From positions 11,360,501 through 11,424,500 of the forward strand of contig NC_091000.1 of assembly GCF_041146395.1 (NCBI RefSeq): a stretch of 64,000 nucleotides of DNA. Direction: 5' to 3'. The notes under the pieces are model-generated. The model did not search any database, was not told where the DNA came from, and saw nothing but the letters and a program-made list of their open reading frames with translations. This document shows, in pieces, positions 50,017-61,700 of the stretch. Each line of letters opens with the position of its first letter. The stretch's first letter is position 1. The translations under genes were made by a program, and so were the position numbers. Source of the stretch: Eulemur rufifrons (Eukaryota > Chordata > Mammalia > Primates > Lemuridae).

Positions 50017-50176
50017 TTTTTTTTTTTTTAGAGATGGGGATCTCACTATGTTGCCCAGGCTGGAGTGTAGTAGCTAGTCATAGATGTGATCATAGTGTAC
50101 TGCAAGCCCTCAAGTGATCCTTCTGCCTCAGCCTCCCGAGTAGCTGGGACTACAGGTGCATGCTACGGTGCCTGGC
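50017..50176 (-). mobile_element. FLAM_A-like fossil left Alu monomer, antisense
   Basis: T run, then 'gatctcactatgttgcccag', 'gtagtagctagtcatagatg' and 'tgatcatagtgtactgcaag', then 'gagtagctgggactacaggt'. The 'agctagtcatagatgtgatc' part matches the 7SL-derived segment (gctattcacaggcgcgatc) kept in FLAM_A but deleted in dimeric Alus, so this is one of the earliest Alu monomers. Confidence 0.82.
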
Positions 50177-51945
50177 TCTGCTTTTAAAATTTTGATAAAT
50201 CATTTAGAAAATAGACATTCATTTACTATAGATAAACTTAAGAGCAAGACTATGATCTTTTGAATGATTGAAGTTTACTTTTAAACAGTTTCTTATTCCT
50301 TTGCTCAGTTGCTTATTGCTGGGGAAGATGTCTACCAAGAGTTAATGCCTCCTCTCATTTAGATTTGAAAGACGTTCTTGCTGTTAGCTTTCACAACACT
50401 TTTCCAAACCACAACAGCTTGATAACTTGGGTTAGGATCTAAACCTTCAAGGGAAGAGAGTTAGAGTCCATCTGCTTTGTGATTTAAGTTTTTCACAGCC
50501 TCTGATTTTTAAGCCCTTTCACTTCGGGTGCCAAATTTCCTCAAAGCATAAGACCCTTTAACTCAATCTTTCCTCTTTGTCAAATGACCAATTTTATGTC
50601 TATTCCCTTACCGTACAGCCACTGAAATCTAATATGCTTAGGAAGGTGTCTTAATTTTTTCCCTCTTAAAACCATTCTGTATCATATTACTTACGGCCAA
50701 TCTTAGACATGAATGTATGTACATATGTGGTACCTGACAAAAATATTAGCCTGAGAAGGTAAATTCCCTTAGGTAAAAAGCTGTTCACTTTTCCTCTCCT
50801 CATGCTTTGGGAGAGTATAGAAAAATTTTAAATATAACAAGGATTTTCTGATGACCAGCCGAATTTTATCTCTTCTTCATCTCTATCTGATTGATCTTTT
50901 TTGTGTTTGTTTTTATTCCTTAGTTGCAATGCCAAAGCTTTGTTTGTACTATTCTTCTAGTAAATGAAAAATATACGCTTGCTCAGTTTAAGTATGCAAA
51001 CTTTTGCCAAGAGATAATTAACTGCCCGCATCCCATCTGACCATTGACTTGCCAAAATGAAGTTTATAGTGTGGTTGAACAATTAGTTAAACTACATTAT
51101 CCTGGTAATTCATATTCTTCCAAGAATTAGAGTTTTCTACCTTTTTTTCCCTCTTAATGTTAAAGACAGAACAAATTATATCCAGTCTGAATATGGGCAT
51201 CTCAGCTTTCAGAGAAAAATGTCCTCTACACCACTATCATTAACTGCATACCTTTCTTTAATAATGATTTCAAACTATTCACAAATTCAGAGGTTTGAAA
51301 TGACAAATGATTCATTCCACAGGAAGACTGTTTCCAAGATGGGTTGACCTGTCAGAAGTATAGCATACTATGCATATATGATACCAAAGATATAGTTCCA
51401 GGAACACATAATGAGAAAATGCGAGATCTAAAGTATCTGGAAAGGGCATAAGTGGATCTATAGCAGAAGAGATGTCCGCTCAAAATTTTAAAAAGCAATG
51501 CTTAAACTAAAGGACAAAATTGTCTTCAAATATGAACTGGGTTGGCAGAAACTTGGTCCCAAATAGCTCTACACAGTGGATAGTTGAAGCTAAATGTGTA
51601 TCTGTGCTACCCTTCCTACCCAATTATGTTTTATTTGAACTACTCTGAAATGTGTAGTAAAAAAAAAAAAAGTATCACATGTAGTAAAAAAAAAAAAAAA
51701 AAACTCAGAAACGTCAGTAATTAGAGTGGTTAAACAAGGAAGGCCAGCTTAATTCTTAACTAACATTTAAACATTCAAAATGATGATTAATTTTAATGTT
51801 TCTTTACTCTTTCAGTTGAGTTATTTAACAACATTATTGTTTTGAGAAATCTAAGACTTGCTATTTTGTGTGTTTATATCCGTTAATATTTAGCTTTGCT
51901 GACTTTCCTTACATGTTGATATGTATATGCATCAGGAAAAGAGGG
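50177..51945. other. Unassigned stretch
   Basis: About 1.8 kb without named repeats except a doubled A run at 51655-51703. No exon recognised. Confidence 0.4.
51655..51703 (+). repeat. Duplicated tgtagta + A run
   Basis: tgtagt followed by about 13 A, then gtatcaca, then tgtagt again followed by about 18 A. Likely a slippage duplication of one unit. Confidence 0.8.
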
Positions 51946-51949
51946 CAGT

Positions 51950-52175
51950 GAAACTAACATTTATTGAGTGGCCACCGTGAGCAAGCCAATGTGCCAGGCT
52001 ACATATATATGTATATATACATATATATATGAGATATTTAACGTTCATAGCCCTGAGGCTTTGGTATCATTAACCCTGTTTCACAGATGAAGAATTATCT
52101 GGCACGGAGAGGTTAAGTAATTTACCCAAGGTCACAGGATTATTAAATGGCAGTTCAAATGCAGATTTATTTAAA
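51950..52175 (+). mobile_element. MIR SINE with internal (TA)n/(CATA)n tract
   Basis: 'aacatttattgagtggccac', 'caagccaatgtgccaggcta', 'ctgtttcacagatgaagaat', 'cacggagaggttaagtaatt' and 'tacccaaggtcacaggatta' are in MIR order. The tract 52001-52031 is a palindromic ATAT/GTAT run that expanded inside it. Confidence 0.9.
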
Positions 52176-54925
52176 AGCCATAGAAAAAAATAATCAAAAG
52201 AATTCTGCAACAAAGCCCACTTCATCATATCATGAGTGCTTAGGAGAGGGGACAGGGTCTAATTTGTCTTTTTGCAGCCTTAATATTCTACTTCCACTTC
52301 TTTCCTTTTCTTTTTAAGCTTCTTTTTTCCTTTTGCATGATGTACATTCCTCTTTTTTTTCACTCTTTTCTAAACCCAAAAGAGTGAGCAGCTTAAAAGG
52401 TTAAGGAAAAGAGGGAACAAGGAGGCGGAACTATTGTGGTCTCTTTATTTTTTATGCCTCAAGCATACAATGCAGTAATATCCCTGGCCTTCCAAAAAAA
52501 GCAGCGAACGTGGTTACTTACTAAGCTCACGTTAATGGCCATGTGAGTGCTTGCTGAAAATGTGTGATGAATGGAAAGTAAGGGCATAATTAACATAACA
52601 AACCATTCTAATAGAATTAGTCTATGCCTGAAGGAGGCAAATGATGCCAAATCATTGTATATTGTTCAGTACAATTCTTTTTTTATATCAGGTATAAATT
52701 TAACTGTGTGTTGTAAAAGTTAGTTTGTTTAATCAAGAAATATTGTTTGACTCTTGCTCCTCCATTAACTATACTATTTGTCTTAAGATACTATGCTTAT
52801 ATGGTAGACATTATGTTAGCATAATTCTGAAAAAAATTTAATTGCCTGATAGTAGCAGTGGATGCTTTAAAAAATTACTTAGTATATTTAAAGAAAAAAA
52901 TTATTTATATGGCTTGGGGTTTAAACATAGATTTGGGAGTTAAAACGCATTTAAAACTGCAACATTAGGAATGAAATTTTTCACTTGGTTCATAGTAGGT
53001 GCTCAATAAATAAGCATTGAATGACTGTAGTAATAAATAACACTAATATAAACCAAACAGCCATACATGTAAATACCATGTCAAGGAAAATTCAGTATCT
53101 TAAGAAAAATGCAGATGTTAACTTAAATGTATTATGTGAGTTTTAAATTGTTGTCCTTCAAAATGCAATATTTTTATTGATCTTGATTTTATGGTTTGTA
53201 AAATGTGTTTTTATAATTTTCTAGAAATTATTATAATTCTCCAGAATTAATTTTTTTTTTGCAAACACTTAAAAGTTATTCTCAAAGAATAACTTCCCTG
53301 GTCCTAATGCTTAATGCAAAAAGGCATAGTAATAGTTTTTTCCTTTAGTCTCTTTCTTTGTCCAAATGACCAAATAGATTGAGTCTCATTGATTCCCCAG
53401 CCCATTAAGAGCAGCAGAATTTTTACCCTACTCCTCTGCCCTTTTCTTAGGAATGTAGAAATCTGGCTAGAAGGCACAACACCCTTTCTCCTTCCTGGTA
53501 GGCAGGGATTCCTACTGTCGGAAGCAGTGGGCCTGAAAGCAGCAATTTTACAGCACAAAAGCTCCAATAACATTTACTTCGGTTGGCTGAGATTGAAGTG
53601 CACACAGGCACTGCTCGGTCTTGGTTGCTTAAGCACCAGCTTCCCTTGGCTTTTTGCCACTTTGTGTATTTCAAAGAGACGAGTCCTTTAAGGAGAAAGG
53701 TTTTCCTTGTAACCTGCAGTGGCGTAAACAGACCATTCAGGCATAGTTTATGGCATCACAAACTCAACTATGCAAACTATTCCAAAATGGAATACGAGAG
53801 AGTAATTAGTGAAATCATTTGGTCATTAGATTTTATAAGCAGGAATTGTCCTATTTAAAAAGTAAAATTTTCTTTTGTAAGGAACCACTAAAAACTTAAT
53901 AGAGAATGATAACTTATTTCTTAAAAGTTTTACTTATTCAAGTTTTGAAGCTTAGGGTCACTCATTTACAAATGTCTTCCCTTGTCACTTGCCTGTAGCC
54001 AACATTTTGTTGAATTAATTTGGGAAATCATAAGAGAGCACCCACATTTCATTATAAGGCAAACATTGAAGTGACAGTGACCCACTCCTATAGGGTAAAG
54101 TGTTGGCCACACCAACCGCATGTTATGATATAAAGGTTAGGCAGAGAAAAGCATAACTGATGGACACACAAAAACATTTTAATATCTGGGCTCATGCACA
54201 TGTGCTGCTTGACTTCATCGGAGTCCCTGGAAGACAGGCAAGGAAAGGCAAGAGGGCTTCCCTTAGGTACTTCAGGTTAGACTAGTAGCAGTATTCAATT
54301 AATCAATGATTCATTCATTCCTGCAGCCAGTTTTTTTAATCACACATCTATATGTGCTAAGAACCAGTCTAAATGTGGCTACCAGACATTTTCCCCTTTC
54401 TGTAGGATTGACCTGGGTTCAGTATCTGATTTTTGTGAGTTTTTTTTTTCTTGGAAGAACTTGAAAACAAAATTATAAAATCTCATGTAACATCCAAATG
54501 AAATGACTTCTCTCATTTCTACTTCACATTATATCTAATGATTGTATGTTTATAAACCAATCATGTTTATACTAGTCTGATCAAACTGGATAGTATTAAA
54601 ACTGTGCAAAATGATGAGCACGTTTATTAACTGGGACCCTATTTATTGTTCATGTGCCAGATCTAATCCCTTGTTTGTGTGAACTAAGCACTCTGAGCTT
54701 CATTAAAATCGTTATTGTCTATAAGTAAATTATAATGTACTTTAATTTCTATAATTGTGTTTATTTTTCACATTTTGTTAAATAAACTAGGGCTCAGCTC
54801 TTAATCAATATTTTTTTTTCAAATACTCATTTCTTTCAAAAAAAGCCTAAGGTCTTACGTAAGCTAACAAATGAGCCATCATCCCCGAGGAACCCTAAGC
54901 AAGGTCCTTTTAATCTGTGTTAATA
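52176..54925. other. Unassigned stretch
   Basis: Nearly 2.8 kb with only scraps: an L2/MIR-type end near 52970-53015 (gtaggtgctcaataaataag) and a weak reversed L2 end near 54305-54380. Overlapping frames of 75-100 codons on both strands at 53304-53858 show no known similarity. Confidence 0.4.
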
Positions 54926-55260
54926 GCCTTCCTTACTGATGAATTTGGCCCCTGCTCTGTTTCATCTGTGTATCATGTCTATCCAGAGATGCTCAAAGAG
55001 AAGCCACAGGACACAACATTTTGTAGCTGGAGTTCGAACTACGCAGTCTCTGTTTCTGCAGCCCACAGATCTAATCGGTACCCCGGGGCAGACAGGTGCA
55101 CACTCCCTGTTCTCCCACCTGCACCCACCTCTGCTCTCTCCCCAGCAGCCTCCAGCCGCTACACTGTCACCGCCCCAGTTGAGAGTCAGTATCACTTCTG
55201 GTGCGATTCTGTCGTTCAGATATGCTTGGGCACATGAAAGCTTTATGTGCACTGGAAACG
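54926..55260. other. GC- and CpG-richer island with overlapping open frames
   Basis: About eight CpGs within 170 bp (55035-55215) and clearly higher GC than neighbours. Open frames of 106 and 110 codons (plus, different phases) and 96 codons (minus) overlap completely. None matches a protein I know; three frames open at once usually means biased composition. A tract 'ctctccccagcag' near 55136-55148 resembles a splice acceptor. Confidence 0.35.
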
Positions 55261-57024
55261 GTTTTACCTAGATTTCAGCACCTTTTGCGAGTGTTTACGT
55301 TTCTTTCTTTCTAAGTAAATATATATAACTTTGAAAATGCCTAACCTGCCTGTTGCTCAGTTGCAATCCTAGTTTACTGTGGCTTGATCTGATTGATTCA
55401 GTTTCTTCTGATTATTAGAAAGAACTGGTAAAGAGGCCAGGTAGGCTTTGCCTATTACCTTGTCCTGCTTTCATCTATGGCTACAATCTGATTTCCCTTT
55501 AATGCATTAAGGAAGGGTTTAAATGGCATCTGAGGTAATCTCGAGTTTCTGGGTTACTTTGCAGTGGTTTGCCCTCAATAGAGTGTTGGAGAGGAAAGAA
55601 TGGGAATGACCCTACCCTGTCAGTACATGCCTGTAGCGAAAACGCTTCAGAAAACAAGTGAAGCACTCCTAATGAATTGTGCTGTTGGTTCTTTGAATCT
55701 GCACAGCATCTCCATCAGGCTTTTACAGCTGGACTCTAGCTGTAATTGCTACTGGGATGAGATGCACAACATGGGGTGTTGAAGCTAAGTGCTTGTAGTG
55801 TTTTAGTGGCCAAAAATATACGGCATGGTAGGAGCATCAGGCTTCATGAAATTCACACTTGTATATATCTTCATGTTCCTCACCCATTTCTGACACACTG
55901 CTGATTTGCCAGCAGGCTACTCTAGATGAAGGTGATAAAAGTGGCAAAGCTGAAAGATGTTGTTTTTTAAAAGATACTGTACATCAATTGAGTAAGAGGA
56001 AGTAGATTGGGGATGTAAATGCATAAAAAGCCTCTGTAGCTGTTCTTCAGTAAAGACAGTTGGTGTTAATCTCATCAGTGCAACAAAATGGAAAAGATTA
56101 CAGTTTTAATCTTATTATAATATAGTACAAAATGGCATACATTAAAGTATTTCTCCTAATGTAAACAATAATTCTGTATTTCTGTAGCATCAGCACTCGG
56201 ACCCCTTGTCCTAATTTGTCATTAGATATAAATCAGTTTTTATGCTTCTTCCAGAGAAGCTTTAAAGCCTAATGTTTCCTTATTTGAGACGTTATAATTC
56301 TAAAGAGGGTAAAATTGATAGCTTCACTGGAGAAAAGTATCATATCCAAAATTACAATATAAAAGAATAATCCAAATGCCCATGCCGATCCACCCTTATG
56401 GTTATTTAAGGTATAATCAATGAGGCTTGGAATTTAATGCAATTCACTTGGCATCATAATTCTCCACAGTGTCAGCTGTGACCACTGAGTCTCCAACCCA
56501 GTTAAATTATTCTTTCACATTAGTGTTTGCATTTTCTATTTTGTTGTTTCTTTTTTTCTTTATTCCTTAGTTTTGTTTTTTGAAATCAACCCTCCTTGTG
56601 TCAATCCAGAAAAATACCTTGTAACGCTTACATTAACTTTCATTTTAAAAGCAGTTTGTATTATATTTATTAATTAATTCTGAGAACAATAGAGTGCATA
56701 GGAGAGAATTATTTCAATTAAATTTGTCCAAAGTGGTATAATACAAAGAGTGCCCTAAAATCCCTGAAAGTAAATTTGCTTGTTTCTATAGAAGAGCTAG
56801 CTGCTTGTTCTTTGTTCTTTGGTACTCAAATTATGCTATTTTCTTTAATTACAATAAAATAGTAACCATTCATCAAAAGATCCTTTGTTCTATTTAGAAT
56901 TCAAATTTTTGTTCTCCTGAACATATTTACCCACCTTTCTAAGATTGCTCTCTAATAGCAAAGCCATAAAATGGCAACATGGTAGCCTGAATGGAGAAGA
57001 AAATGTGCACGTTATGGAAGTATT
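55261..57024. other. Unassigned stretch
   Basis: No repeat named in about 1.75 kb; AT-rich; no exon recognised. Confidence 0.4.
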
Positions 57025-57032
57025 CTATAAAT

Positions 57033-57296
57033 ACTGCGGTCCCCAACCTCTAGGCCTGAGTTCTGCCGCCTCCCCCCACCACCTCCCACCCCGTCTGCCG
57101 CTGCCATGGAAAAATGATCTTCCATGAAACTTAGGAACCGGGCCTCACAGCAGGAGGTGAGCTTCACCTGTATTTACAGGGGCTCCCTGTCACTTGCATC
57201 CCCGCTTGAGCTCCGCCTCCCCCACTCCCACCCCATCAATGGAAAAATTGTTTTCCATGAAACTATCCCTGGTGCCAAAAAGATTGGGGATGACCA
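57033..57296 (+). mobile_element. MER1-type hAT (Charlie) nonautonomous DNA transposon
   Basis: Terminal inverted repeats gcggtccccaacc at the start and gattggggatgac at the end, with 'aggaaccgggcctcacagca', 'aatggaaaaattgttttcca' and 'ggtgccaaaaagattgggga' typical of MER1. The flanks ctataaat (57025-57032) and ctataata (57297-57304) are a slightly decayed 8-bp duplication. Compared with the copy at 12147-12592, the central inverted pair is deleted. Confidence 0.9.
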
Positions 57297-57304
57297 CTAT
57301 AATA

Positions 57305-58790
57305 ATCTTTGAGATTTTTCTATTGATTTTTTTTTTTAATGTCCAAGGTTTGCTGTATTTTTTATAAAGTTTTTTCACTTCAAAAGTCATATTAAGGTTT
57401 ATTTTATTCAGGATTTTTCTTTAAATGTCATGCTTTCATTGAAATTTAATTTGAGGAATGGAGAATTGGGAATCCTCATGTATTCTATCAAGAGTAACTA
57501 TCCTCACAATACATCTCTCTCTCTCATACACACATAAACATATACACACACACCCCCCTCACTCCTGGCAATATTGCAGTACATAGGAGTTAATTTATTT
57601 TAATTGAAATTCCAAAAGTAGTTTATTGCAAACACACACACTCACATACATGCATGCACATTTGTATTCATTAAAAACAAAAAAGAAAAGCTAAAAAACT
57701 AAAATATAAAGGGCAACTGGAATAATAGGTGTTTTATAATTTTTTTCTCCAATTTGTTCTTTAACATTAAATTGAGAATGGATTCCATTCTGAAGGTGAT
57801 TCAGCCATTTAATATTTCAAAACTTTGGTTATTCCCTAGAGTTCAATCCACCTTTGCTGCTTCCGCTACAAACAATGATTTCCCAGTAATACCAGCAGAA
57901 GCAACAGAGTGAAGCTAATGTAGTCACTGCTGGGGAAGAGATTTTTTTCAGGAGAAGCAAAGGCACAGTTTTGCTTGTTCTTTTCTACTGGTTAATGCCA
58001 TCAGTGGGTGGTCATGCCTGCTCTGTTCTTGAACAAAGGACTTCCTTCTCAAGAGCAGCAGGAGTAAAACTGACATGTATCACATCTGTTTCCTGCTGCT
58101 TCTCCAGTTCCCATGGGAGAGCACCACATCTATAGCAGCAGTTCTGAGGGTACCACCAGGGAAACAAGGCTGTAGGGCATCATAAATGAACAAATTCTGC
58201 TTGAGTGAAAGACGAAGGGAAAAGAAAATATTAAATAACAACAATATAACAAACAGCATTACAGAGGAAAAATAAAGGGCAAAGATACAACTTGTCCTAG
58301 AAGACAATGTTTTAGAGAGAGTGTCTTCACTTGGTATAAAGTCTGAGTGTTGATAAACGTACACATTTTAAAAGTAATATAGGATGGGGTACATCCATCT
58401 CTCTCCATTCATGTGCCAAGCACTGGCCCTGCACAAAGAATGCATGGTTTTATTTGAAGGACACTTCCAATGCTTGTAATTTCTGGCCTTTGCTCTCACT
58501 GTCTACAAATGGGAAGAAAAGTGGTAGGCAACTGTAAAAGCCAAAGAAGATTTAACAATTATAATTAATAACTGAAAAAAATGGAACTTAAGGAGATAGA
58601 TTCAAAATAACATTGAAGGAAATTTATAAAACTAGATTGGGTAATGTTTGTACAACTCTGTAGATGTATTAAAAATTGTTGAATTTATGAATTCAAACTT
58701 CAGAATCACAAATTTTATAGTATATATTAACAAATAATTCCTAAATAAAAGTGTTAAAAAAATTAACTATATCTTCATAGCTCTTTACAG
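57305..58790. other. Unassigned stretch with CA/CT microsatellites
   Basis: Simple repeats at 57511-57560 (tctc, then acacac) and 57631-57662 (cacacaca with catgcatgca). Nothing else recognised. Confidence 0.45.
57511..57560 (+). repeat. (TC)n then (CA)n microsatellite
   Basis: tctctctctctca runs into acacacataaacatatacac and acacacacaccc. Confidence 0.85.
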
Positions 58791-58799
58791 TTTAAAAAA

Positions 58800-59082
58800 T
58801 ACTCCCAAATATATAATGACATAGGAAAATGCTCAGGCCAATGATACAGGGAAAACAGCAAAGCAGAATTATACAGTATGATCTTAATTGTGACCATATT
58901 TGCATATAAAAAACGGAAGGAAGCAAACGAAACTGACTCTGGGTATGTGGATTATGGATAGTTTTTGTTTTCCTCTTTTCCCAGTTTTCTTTATTTTTTT
59001 TATAGTTCTGTATTTCTGAGTTTTTATACTGAATGTATAATATTTTTATGATGAAAATACAAAAAAAATTTTTAATAAAGAC
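58800..59082 (+). mobile_element. Old L1 LINE 3' end (L1M type)
   Basis: 'gtatgatcttaattgtgacc', 'gactctgggtatgtggatta', 'ttttctttattttttttata' and 'ctgaatgtataatattttta' resemble the 3' UTR of old L1 (L1M4/L1ME) ending in an A-rich tail. Confidence 0.75.
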
Positions 59083-59094
59083 CCTTTGTCAGTA

Positions 59095-59430
59095 CTTATC
59101 AAAATTGTTTATGTGACTGAGCTATGACTCAGTATTTCATTTCTCTGGATGGATCATATGGAAATAGTTATATAAATGGTTTAAGATTTAAGTACTGCAT
59201 GGACATTAGAAGCAACTTAAGTGCTCATCAAAAGAGGATTCATGCTGTGTAACAATGCTATTCGGTTATAAAAGAATGAACTTTAAAAACATACAAGACA
59301 TTGTGTACATATGTATATAAACAATATATGGGTACATATATACACACTAACTTGAAAAGATACCCATGTTGTATTGTAGAGTGGATAAAAAAGCAGTTTG
59401 CCAAACTAAATATAAAGATTAGTTGCATTT
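59095..59430 (+). mobile_element. Old L1 LINE fragment (L1M type), upstream region
   Basis: 'agcaacttaagtgctcatca', 'gtgtaacaatgctattcggt' with 'tataaaagaatgaactttaa', and 'aacatacaagacattgtgta' match the region just upstream of the 3' UTR in old L1s. As it lies after a 3' UTR, it must belong to a separate insertion or a rearranged copy. Confidence 0.7.
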
Positions 59431-59651
59431 TCAAAAATATATATACATATATTTGTGTGTCTAGGTGACCTCATGCTGTATGAGAAACAAAAATGTCTTT
59501 ATTCTTTTAAGTAAACTAAGTTTTAATTTTGAGCCCCTGTTCCACGAGGTGGTAGAAACTCTTCAGGTAGGCATGGCTAAATCAGGGTTTCTTATCAACT
59601 TCCTAATCTCATCCTAGGAATAGGATTATAAAAGTGTCACAGTACAGTGAG

Positions 59652-60020
59652 TGCTATGGACTGAACTGTGTCCTCCCAAAATTCATATGTTGAAGCCCTA
59701 ACCTAATATAATGGTGTTTGGAGATGGAGCCGTTGGGATATGTTAATAATTAGGTTTCAATGAGGTCACAAGGGTGGGCCCCTTATGGTGGGATTAGGGC
59801 CTTTATAAGAAGAGGAGACACCAGAACACTGTCTGCCATGTGGAGAGGCAGCGAGAAGGTGGCCATCTGTAAGCCTGGAAGAGGGTCCTCGTGAGGAACC
59901 AAGTAAGCTCGCGCCTTGGGCTTGGTCTTTCCATCTCCAGAACTGTGAGAAACCAATGTCTGCTGTTCAAGCCACCTAGCCTGTGGCATTTTGTTCCAGC
60001 AGCCCAAGCTGACTAAGACA
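59652..60020 (+). mobile_element. Solo LTR, MaLR MLT1C-like, complete
   Basis: Complete 369-bp LTR starting tgctatggactgaactgtgt and ending gctgactaagaca. Internal blocks 'attcatatgttgaagcccta', 'gtcacaagggtgggcccctt', 'ctttataagaagaggagaca' and 'tctccagaactgtgagaaac' are in MLT1 order. The 5-bp target duplication gtgag is perfect at 59647-59651 and 60021-60025. No internal retroviral sequence remains. Confidence 0.95.
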
Positions 60021-60025
60021 GTGAG

Positions 60026-60850
60026 AAAAATCTGGTCTTCTCTTCACGCTTTGCCCTTTGAGAACTGTCAGTAGCTCTCCTCATGAGTCCATGCCAAACA
60101 CTGTTGTCTCACGAGTCCATACTAATCCTAACACCTTCTGAATTCTGTCTCTCTTAGTCATTCCCATGTCCCTTTCACTCACAGAAAATGTATGGCTCCC
60201 CACCCCCCATGACCCCACTGGGCATGACGGGGGCTGGGGCTGGGAGTGGGTGTCTCTTTGAGGCTCGGTGTCATCTGCCTAAAACCCTGCACAGCCATTT
60301 TTACTCCTGTGCTACTTTACCATGCTAGAAAGAGGGTAAAATCTTGCCACTCTTGGATTCATCTTTTGTTTCTGTTATTATGTCCAACCTGCTGGTGGGA
60401 GGGTGAAGCATGGAGCAGAACTCCTTTTCAACACCTCAATGCCTTGCTTAATTCTCTGTTTCAATCACACATGCTTAGTCAAACACCATCGGTGTTAAGG
60501 GGCCGGGTGCAGGAAAAGTTAGCTCTGAATACTCAGGAATTCTTCGACAACCTTTTGGTTTCTTGTATAACTTCAAGATTTTGAAACTCAAAGGTCAAGA
60601 ATTCATTTATTTATACTCTGCTTCTGCTTTAACGACTCTTTCCTGAGTCACTGTGTACTCACGCAATAGGGAGAAAGGTACAGGGGAAAAGGCAGTGGTG
60701 GGGATAGTAGGAACCCTTGATTAGTATTTCAAAGTATTACTCTGATACAGCTGGCTACCTCGGAATTTAGAATTAGAGAAGGGAAGGGGGGACTTTTACT
60801 TTTTACTTTATGTAATTCTACAATATTTAATAATCATCCCATTCAAGAAT
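60026..60850. other. Unassigned stretch
   Basis: Includes G-rich sequence at 60210-60250 and a 112-codon plus frame (60246-60584) with no recognisable domain. No repeat named. Confidence 0.4.
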
Positions 60851-60854
60851 TAGC

Positions 60855-60990
60855 TATTTTCATAAGTTGCATTCCACTGATCCTTATAACAATACTATGA
60901 TGTAGCTAGGGCAGTTACTATTATCTGTATTTTAACAGATGAGGAATGAAGTCATTCCCTCAAGTTCTAAGTAGCTTTAGATCTGAGACA
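60855..60990 (+). mobile_element. MIR SINE fragment
   Basis: 'actgatccttataacaatac', 'ctattatctgtattttaaca' and 'gatgaggaatgaagtcattc' fit the MIR middle. Confidence 0.7.
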
Positions 60991-61299
60991 AGTAAGAACA
61001 AATGGGAGGCCACATGTAATGAGTGCTTTCAGTATAAAGGCATGTGCTGGGGAAAAAAGCTATTGAAAAATGTCTTAATAATGCCTAACATTTCCCTAAG
61101 CCCTTATTGATTAAAAACATTTCCAAAGTTATCATTTTTATTGATTATTCTCTTGAAATAGTTTGAATCCGTCCTTTTCTTATGAGAGAGATCCCCTTCA
61201 TGCAGGTGTTCATGGCTTCATGTTTCAGCTACTACCAGACCTTCCCTACTGATCATTCCTGCTCTAAGACATTCTTCACCTCAACTGACTTTACTAAAT
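60991..61299. other. Unassigned stretch
   Basis: Nothing recognised; the end may be part of the L3/CR1 that follows. Confidence 0.4.
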
Positions 61300-61700
61300 C
61301 ATTGCTTGGATTATGTAATCATAAGGGCCATAGAATGGAAAGAACCTTAAAGGCAGTCCCTCATATGCTCAGGAATCTTGTCTAGAGGATCCGTGCCTTA
61401 TAATTTTTTGGTCTTTTTTTGAACCATTGGCCAGGGATTAGCTACTTTATGAGGCAGCTTGTATTTTTAGCCAGCTTAAAGTGTTAGGAAGTTCCTTCTT
61501 ATTGGTCTACTGAATGCCTCCTTTTCACTCCTATGCAAAACTAGTCTAGTCTTTCTTTTAAATGGCAGCCTTTCAACAGATACAAGGACACATATCTTCT
61601 CACCTCAATTCTTCTCTTCACCAGGATGAATATCCTGAGTTCCTTCCTTGTTTTATTTGTTCTGGTATCCCTGAGACTACCACAGTCTTGACACATGGTA
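61300..61700 (+). mobile_element. L3/CR1-type LINE 3' portion
   Basis: 'gccatagaatggaaagaacc' with 'ttaaaggcagtccctcat' matches the L3/CR1 'agctggaagggaccttagagatcatc' block. Then 'gctactttatgaggcagctt', 'gtgttaggaagttccttctt', 'ctcaattcttctcttcacca' and 'ggatgaatatcctgagttcc' follow in the CR1/L3 order. Confidence 0.75.
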
